Position numbers and translations under genes: made by a program. A stretch of 64,000 nucleotides of DNA from Dipteronia dyeriana (taxonomy: Eukaryota > Streptophyta > Magnoliopsida > Sapindales > Sapindaceae). The stretch spans positions 70,302,687 to 70,366,686 of the forward strand of contig CM065295.1 in assembly GCA_032871835.1 (NCBI GenBank), given 5' to 3'. Shown here one piece after another: positions 57,230 to 64,000 of this stretch (positions are counted from its first letter, which is position 1; every line of letters starts with the position of its first letter). Under the pieces are notes generated by a model. The model saw only the letters and a program-made list of their open reading frames with translations. It ran no database searches and had not been told where the DNA came from.

Positions 57230-60200
57230 CTTTGTTTGTGTCCCGTTTTTAGCTGTTTCTCATTCCTGCATTTTGCTAGTTGCTCTGTTATTGTTAGTCA
57301 GGTTGCTGTTTGCTATTTGCTATTTGCTATTTGCTCTGTTATTGTTATTGTTGGTTAGTCATATGATGACAAGCCTCACAAGTGGCTCAATGTTGTCAGA
57401 ATTGCAGAGTTATGACGGGGTTGAATATGAACTTAGAAATTCACAAACATGTAAGCAGATTACAAAGTGGTTTGCTTCTTTAAAAGTGAAATTAAGAATT
57501 AGCACTCAAAAGCCTGAGAGTTATCTTTTTTTATGATCACTGCCAAATATATAAAAAAATTAAATAAGATGGTATATATCTTTGAAACACATCCGATTTG
57601 GTCTTTGGTACATTCGGCTAATCAGCTTTCTACATAGATTCCTCGTATTTACGATGATTAGGATTCTAAGTCTTAATTTACACATAAAAGTTTAAGAATT
57701 GGATTTTTTTTTAACACAATTGCTAAACAATTGATAACGAAGAGTCACATGATGATAATGGGGCCCTGTCCTTAATCAAAACCCCATCACATCATCTTCA
57801 TCATCTTCAACTGTCTTTGTCTTTTTTTTTTTGAGTCATTGAGTGAAACTTTAACACATATGACGTATGATTTCATATAATGCATCGTGAAATTTGTTAA
57901 CATGATTTAAAGTTATAGTCCATCTCTTAAGTTACTTGTTTTTGGGACCAACTATAATGTTTTGTTTGGTTGTTTAATAAATATGTGCTTTGGTAGAAGA
58001 TTCTGAAAAGGATGATGAGGATGAATATGTGACCGAGAGTGTAAGTGAAAGTGAGACATTCGATGATGATTTTATTGAGCTCGAGTACGGAGAAATTGAA
58101 ATGGGGGTTAATGAAGATGAAGGGGATGATGTTCAAGGTGAAAATACAGGTGGTTTGGTAGTCATGGGAGACGAGAAAGCGGGTTCGGACTATGAAGGTG
58201 AAAATGTTAGATTATTCGGTAGACATGGAATATGAGGAAGCAAGTTTGGATGATGAGCTGAAGCTAGCAATGAAAGAGCTTAAAAGAATGGATAGAAAGA
58301 AGTGGGCAAAGAAGAAGCCTACTTTTGAACAATTTAATTCGGAATCTGACTTGAGGACATTGAATCTCAAGGTTGGTCAAGTATTTGGTAATACTAAAGT
58401 GTTTAAGGAAGCAGTTAAGGAGCACACTATTAAACAAGGCAGATCAATATGGTTCCCATGCAATGAAAAATCTCGAGTCCAAGGTGTGTGCAAGTGTAAA
58501 TTAGACAATTGCTCTTGGTTAATTTGGGCATCATGTTATGCGAAGAATAGTCCTGCATTAATGATAAAAACTTTGAATGACAAGCACACTTGCCCGAGAG
58601 TACAAAAGAATCAATTATCTAATTCTACATGGTTGGCTAAAAGGTACACAGAAGCTTTAAGACCGGAAAAAGAGTTTAAGATATTTGACTTCTTGGGTAA
58701 GGTCCGGAAGGACTATGTGTGCCAACCATCAAAAGCTCAAGTTTATAGAGCAAAGAGGAAAGCCGGTCTTCTTATAGAAGGAAGTTTGGCAACTCAATAT
58801 GCCAAACTTTGAGATTATGCTGAGGAGATAAGAAGATCCAATCCAGGTTCTACCGTAGTTATTGACACGGAGGAAGGTGGATTATTCCGGAGAATCTACA
58901 TATGCTTAGAAGTTTGCAAAGTGGATTGGATTTCAGGTTGTAGGCCAATAATAAGATTGGATGCATGTCACACTAAGGGCAATCACAAGGCACAATTGAT
59001 GTTTGCAATTGGGATAGATGCTGATAATAGCTATTACCCCATTGCATATGCAATTGTTGAAAAAGAATGCTACATGACATGGTTTTGGTTTCTAAGTCTC
59101 TTGAAAGATGACTTGAAGTTGGATGAAGATTTTAGGATCACTTTCATGACGGATAAACAAAAAGGTTTAGTAGAGGCTATTGGGGAGATATGGAAGAATA
59201 GTGAGCATCGTAATTGTGTACGGCATTTGTATGCAAATTTTAAGAAAAAATTCAAAACATATGAAATCCGGACCAAGGTTTAGGAAGCTGCAAAGGCCAC
59301 AACAGTTGAAGACTTTAATAGGGTGATGACCAAAATTAAAGATATGAATGACAAAGCTCATGAATGGTTATGTGAGAAACCTGCAGAACAATGGTCCAAT
59401 AGCCACTTTTGAGATTGGTCCAAGTGTGATATGTTGTTAAACAACCTTTGTGAGTCTGTTAATGGCGATAGAGTAATTCTCGAGGCATGGTCCGCTCCTA
59501 TCTTTTCTATGCTTGAAATGATTAGAGTTAAAATAATGAATCGAAGAGCGAAGAGGAGGATTGATTTGGAGAAGTGGTACCAAAATATAGGTCCAAGGGT
59601 AGCAGAGTTTATGGAGTTGCAAGCCCAACACAATGGACAATTTGTTGCTCACTGGGGTGGTGAAGGCCATTACCAAATTAATAGGGGGAGTATAGCATAT
59701 GTTGTTGTGGACTTGGATCAAAGAACTTGTACCTGTAGAAGATGGAATTTGACTGGAATCCCTTGCTCCCACTCAATGGCAACCATCTATAGTAAGGAAG
59801 ATGATCCAACCAAATATGTGGATAAATGGTACTTTAAGGACACTTATAAGAAGTGTTACTCATCTGTTTTGCATGGTATAAGGACGGAGGAGTTATGGTT
59901 CAAGACTAATATGCCTCTACTGTTACCACTAAAAGATGTGAAGCAAGCTGGAAGACCAAGAAAATTGAGGATAAAGGAGATTGGTTAAATTCCACCAAAC
60001 GTAAGGAAAATAAAACATATGCAGAAAAAGTATACTTGTAGCAAGTGCAACCAAGAGGGACATAGTGCAAAGACATATGAAAAAAGGGTAGAACTACAAC
60101 TAAACTTAAGAAAAAGGTACAATATCTCATAAACTGTGTAATGATTTCTTGGGTTATCCTGGAATGATTTTTTTTTTAATATATTTTTTCATCTTAATTT

Positions 60201-60512
60201 TTCCAAAACTCTCGAATCCTTAAGTCTAATTTACCTGAAAATTTCGGATGGTTGATCACCAACTCCAGTTAATTTCTTGTGTTGTCCTGGAATGATTATT
60301 TTAAAATATATATATATATATATATATGCTCTCATCTTATGTTCATTTATTTTCTCATCACCTATATATTTCTCACATACAATTAAACAATTTCTACCGA
60401 CCGAAACATATATAGAGAATCAACAATGATATGAATAAATTTGTTCTTATTTTTTTTAATTCACTGCAGGATTTATGTGCTTTTTAGGTTGAATTTTGAG
60501 GTCTTGCACTGA
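57230..60512 (+). repeat. Left arm of a 3.28-kb inverted repeat (MULE copy 1)
   Basis: Pairs with 60718-64000. It includes GTTGCTCTGTTATTGTTAGT text near 57280, the transposase exon, and the 3' flank through a TA tract at about 60308-60327 to GGTCTTGCACTGA at 60512. A possible first exon (ATG 56990, 21 codons, then GTAGGT) lies just upstream. The arm may extend further left; the right edge of the window prevents checking. Confidence 0.93.
57997..60132 (+). pseudogene. MULE (MuDR-type) transposase, copy 1, disabled
   Basis: The large exon begins after a TTTGGTAG acceptor. Parts in order: an acidic segment; a MULE N-terminal zinc-binding region (CNEKSRVQGVCKCKLDNCSW; CPRVQKNQL); the DDE catalytic region with LDACHTKGNHKAQLMFAIG and FMTDKQKGLVEAIGEIW, then HRNCVRHLYANF; a SWIM zinc finger (CTCRRWNLTGIPCSHSMA); and a C-terminal zinc knuckle CSKCNQEGHSAKTY whose last cysteine is tyrosine. 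Compared with copy 2 it has a 2-bp deletion near 58209 and stops at 58810 (TGG to TGA), 59281 (TGG to TAG), 59410 (CGA to TGA) and 59986 (GAA to TAA). It would have cut and moved MULE DNA in the nucleus; it cannot now make the full protein. Confidence 0.93.
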
Positions 60513-60717
60513 ATAAATTTGTTCCAAACAACAATTTGTTAATTTGGTTTTCAATATCTGTTTCAGCAACTAACTACACTTTTCACTCAGTGCAAGACCT
60601 CAAAATTCAACCTAAAAAGCATGTGCAGTGATTTTTTTTTAAAGAACAAATTTATTCATATCATTACTGTTTGGATGGTTCTCTATATCTGTTTCAGCAA
60701 CTAACTACACTTCTCAC
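60513..60717. other. Spacer (loop) of the MULE inverted repeat
   Basis: 205 bp. It carries an extra copy of the arm-end sequence (CAGTGCAAGACCTCAAAATT at about 60586 repeats 60719 onward) plus TCTGTTTCAGCAACTAACTA twice (about 60559 and 60688). No MULE terminal repeat is seen here. Confidence 0.8.
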
Positions 60718-63700
60718 TCAGTGCAAGACCTCAAAATTCAACCTAAAAAGCACATAAATCCTGCAGTGAATTAAAAAAAATAAGAACAAATTTATTCATA
60801 TCATTGTTGTTTCTCTATATATGTTTCGGTCGGTAGAAATTGTTTAATTGTATGTGAGAAATATATAAGTGATGAGAAAATAAATGAACATAAGATGAGA
60901 GCATATATATATATATATATATATTTTTAAAAAAATCATTCCAGGACAACACAAGAAATTAACTGGAGTTGGTGATCAGCCATTCGAAATGTTTAGGTAA
61001 ATTAGACTTAAGGATTCGAGAGTTTTGGAAAAATTTAGATGAAAAAATATATTTTTTAAAAAATAATCATTCCAGGACAACCCAAGAAATCATTATACAG
61101 TTTATGAGATATTGTACATTTTTCTTAAGTTTAGCTCATAGTTCTGCCCTTTTTTCACATGTCTTTGCACTATATCCCTCCTGGTTGCACTTGCTACAAG
61201 TATACTTTTTCTGCATATGTTTTATTTTCCTTACATTTGGTGGAATTTCACCAATCTCCTTTATCCTCAATTTTCTTGGTCTTCCAGTTTGCTTCACATC
61301 TTTTGGTGGTAACAGTAGAGGCATATTAGTCTTGAACCATAACTCCTCTGTCCTTATACCATGCAAAACAGATGAGTAACACTTCTTATAAGTGTCCTTA
61401 AAGTACCACTTATCCACATATTTGGTTGGATCATCTCCCTTACTATAGATGGTTGCCATTGAGTGGGAGCAAGGGATTCCAGTCAAATTCCATCTTCTAC
61501 AGGTACAAGTTCTTTGATCCAAGTCCACAACAACATATGCTATACTCCCTCTATTAATTTGGTAATGGCCTTCACCACCCCAATGAGCAACAAATTGTCC
61601 ACTGTGTTGGGCTTGCAACTCCATAAACTCTGCTACCCTTGGACCTATATTTTGGTACCACTTCTCCAAATCAATCCTCCTCTTCGCTCTTCGATTCATT
61701 ATTTTAACTCTAATCATTTCAAGCATATAGAAGATAGGAGCGGACCTTGCCTCGAGAATTACTCTATCGTCATTAACAGACTCACAAAGGTTGTTTAACA
61801 ACATATCACACTTGGACCAATCTCGAAAGTGGCTCTTGGACCATTGTTCTGCAGGTTTCTCACACAACCATTCATGAGCTTTTTCATTCATATCTTTAAT
61901 TTTGGTCATCACCCTATTAAAGTCTTCAACTGTTGTGGCCTTTGCAGATTCCCAAACCTTGGTCCGGATTTCATATGTTTTGAATTTTTTCTTAAAATTT
62001 GCATGCAAATGCCGTACACAATTACGATGCTCACTATTCTTCCATATCTCCCCGATAGCCTCTACTAAACCTTTTTGTTTGTCCGTCATGAAAGTGATCC
62101 TAAAATCTTCATCCAACTTCAAGTCATCTTTCAAGAGACTTAGAAACCAAAACCATGTCATGTAGCATTGTTTTTCAACAATTGCATATGCAATGGGGTA
62201 GTAGCTATTATCAGCATCTATCACAATTGCAAACATCAATTGTGCCTTGTGATTGCCCTTAGTGTGACATGCATCCAATCCTATTATTGGCCTACAACCT
62301 GAAATCCAATCCACTTTGCAAGCTTCTAAGCATATGTAGATTCTACGGAATAATCCACCTTCCTCCGTGTCAATAACTACGGTAGAACCTGGATTGAATC
62401 TTCTTATCTCCTCAGTATAATCCCAAAGTTTGGCATATTGAGTTGCCAAACTTCCTTCTATAAGAAGACCGGCTTTCCTCTTTGCTCTATAAACTTGAGC
62501 TTTTGATGGTTGTCACACATAGTCCTTCCGGACCTTACCCAAGAAGTCAAACATCTTAAACACCTTTCCCGGTCTTAAAGCTTCTGTGTACCTTTTAGCT
62601 AACCATGTAGAATTAGCTAATCGATTCTTTTGTACTCTCGGGCAAGTGTGCTTGTCATTCAAAGTTTTTATCATTAATGCAGGACTATTCTTCTCATAGC
62701 ATGATGCCCAAATTGACCAAGAGCAATTGTCTAATTTACACTTGCACACACCTTGGACTCGAGATTTTTCATTGCATGGGAACCATATTGATCTGCCTTG
62801 TTTAATAGCGTGCTCCTTAACTGCTTCCTTAAACACTTTAGTATTACCAAATACTTGACCAACCTTGAGATTCAATGTCCTCAAGTCAGATTCCGAATTA
62901 AATTGTTCAAAAGTAGGCTTCTTCTTTGCCCACTTCTTTCTATCCATTCTTTTAAGCTCTTTCATTGCTAGCTTCAGCTCATCATCCAAACTTGCTTCCT
63001 CATATTCCATGTCTACCGAATAATCTAGTACATTTTCACCTTCATAGTCCGAACCCGCTTTCTCGTCTCCCATGACTACCAAACCACCTGTATTTTCACC
63101 TTGAACATCATCCCCTTCATCTTCATTAACCCCCATTTCAATTTCTCCGTACTCGAGCTCAATAAAATCATCATCGAATGTCTCACTTTCACTTCCACTC
63201 TCGGTCACATATTCACCCTCATCATCCTTTTCATAATCTTCTACAAAAGCATCTATTTATTAAACAACCAAACAAAACATTATAGTTGGTCCCAAAAACA
63301 AGTAACTTAAGATATGAACTATAACTTTAAATCATGTTAACAAATTTCACGATGCATTATATGAAATTGTACGTCATATGTGTTAAAGTTTCACTCAATG
63401 ACTCTATAAAAAGACAAAGACAGTTGAAGATGATGAAGATGATGTGATGGGGTTTTGATTAAGGGCAGGGCCCCATTATCATCATGTGACTCTTCGTTAT
63501 CAATTGTTTCAGCAATTGTGTTAAAAAAATCCAATTCTTAAACTTTTATGTGTAAATTAAGAATTAGAATCCTAATTATCATAAATACGAGGAATCTATG
63601 TAGAAAGCCGATTAGCCGAATGTACCAAAGACCAAATCGGATGTGTTTCAAAGATATATACCATCTTTTTTTTTATATATATATATTTTTGGCAGTGATC

Positions 63701-64000
63701 ATAAAAAAAGATAACTCTCAGGCTTTTGAGTGCTAATTCTTAATTTCACTTTTAAAGAAGCAAATCACTTTGTAATCTGCTTACATGTTTGTGAATTTCT
63801 AAGTTTATATATTCAACCCATTCATAACTCTGCAATTCTAACAACATTGAGCCACTTGTGAGGCTTGTCATCATATGACTAACCAACAATAACAATAACA
63901 GAGCAAATAGCAAATAGCAAACAACAACCTGACTAACAATAACAGAGCAACTAGCAAAATGCAGGAATGAGAAACAGCTAAAAACAGGACACAAACAAAG
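60718..64000 (-). repeat. Right arm of the inverted repeat (MULE copy 2), continuing off the window
   Basis: Starts TCAGTGCAAGACCTC, the reverse of the left arm end, and stays aligned to position 64000, which corresponds to 57230. Arm lengths in the window are 3283 and 3283 bp, so there are few net indels. Confidence 0.93.
61136..63240 (-). pseudogene. MULE (MuDR-type) transposase, copy 2, one nonsense codon
   Basis: Same domain order as copy 1, read from 63240 downward: acidic N-terminus, zinc-binding region, LDACHTKGNHKAQLMFAIV, FMTDKQKGLVEAIGEIW, HRNCVRHLHANF, SWIM finger CTCRRWNLTGIPCSHSMA, and a zinc knuckle CSKCNQEGYSAKTC in which the histidine is tyrosine. The frame is open from 63208 to 62513 and from 62509 to 61136; the single break is TGA at 62512-62510 where copy 1 has TGC. 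Its 3' end differs (TGA after ..RAEL; copy 1 continues 12 codons). Upstream exons would lie near or beyond the right edge. It could be translated in two parts; activity is doubtful because of the stop and the knuckle change. Confidence 0.93.

Noticed and set aside
60559..60755. Possible MULE 3' terminal inverted repeat at the palindrome centre
   Set aside because: The sequence does not resemble the GGATAATTAC terminus at 56.6 kb; it is a duplicated arm end.

Overview
This is a transposon-rich stretch of plant nuclear DNA, most likely from a eudicot. The evidence is two multi-exon genes with GT-AG introns of plant families, AT-rich intergenic DNA, and dense plant-type transposons: Ty1/copia and Ty3-like LTR elements, LINEs, SINEs, hAT, Mutator-like (MULE) and PIF/Harbinger-like elements. 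I cannot name the species. All identifications come from reading the sequence; no database search was run.

Only two genes look intact. At 1013-5301 (+) six exons encode a 292-residue BSD-domain protein. At 52204-55019 (+) eight exons encode a 508-residue O-fucosyltransferase-family (GT106-like) Golgi enzyme, closest in layout to the rhamnogalacturonan I rhamnosyltransferase group. They lie about 47 kb apart and show no functional link.

Layout. 1-581: terminal part of a hAT element that runs off the left edge. 0.6-5.3 kb: BSD gene. 5.9-12.2 kb: two 5'-truncated LINEs around a cluster of fold-back elements. 13.2-16.4 kb: small DNA elements and SINE-like repeats, one of which can be checked against an empty site near 39.15 kb. 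16.5-34.6 kb: a nested retrotransposon stack. A minus-strand SIRE-like copia element has lost most of pol and is split by a plus-strand copia element (19476-30286); the 5' LTR of that copia element is split by a solo LTR (20765-22394). 34.6-38.6 kb: 3' end of a Ty3-like element, with two LTRs facing each other across 23 bp. 38.6-50.3 kb: DNA transposons and SINEs, several with clean target-site duplications (TSDs). 51.7-55.4 kb: glycosyltransferase gene. 56.3-64 kb: two MULE transposase copies in a large inverted repeat (arms about 3.28 kb, spacer 205 bp) that reaches the right edge.

The most notable structure is the MULE inverted duplication. A transcript crossing it would form a long transposase-derived hairpin, the arrangement of the maize Mu killer locus. 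Next are the inverted LTR pair and two hAT-type miniature elements (MITEs) whose 8-bp TSDs are exact. I saw no CRISPR array, rRNA gene or canonical tRNA gene.
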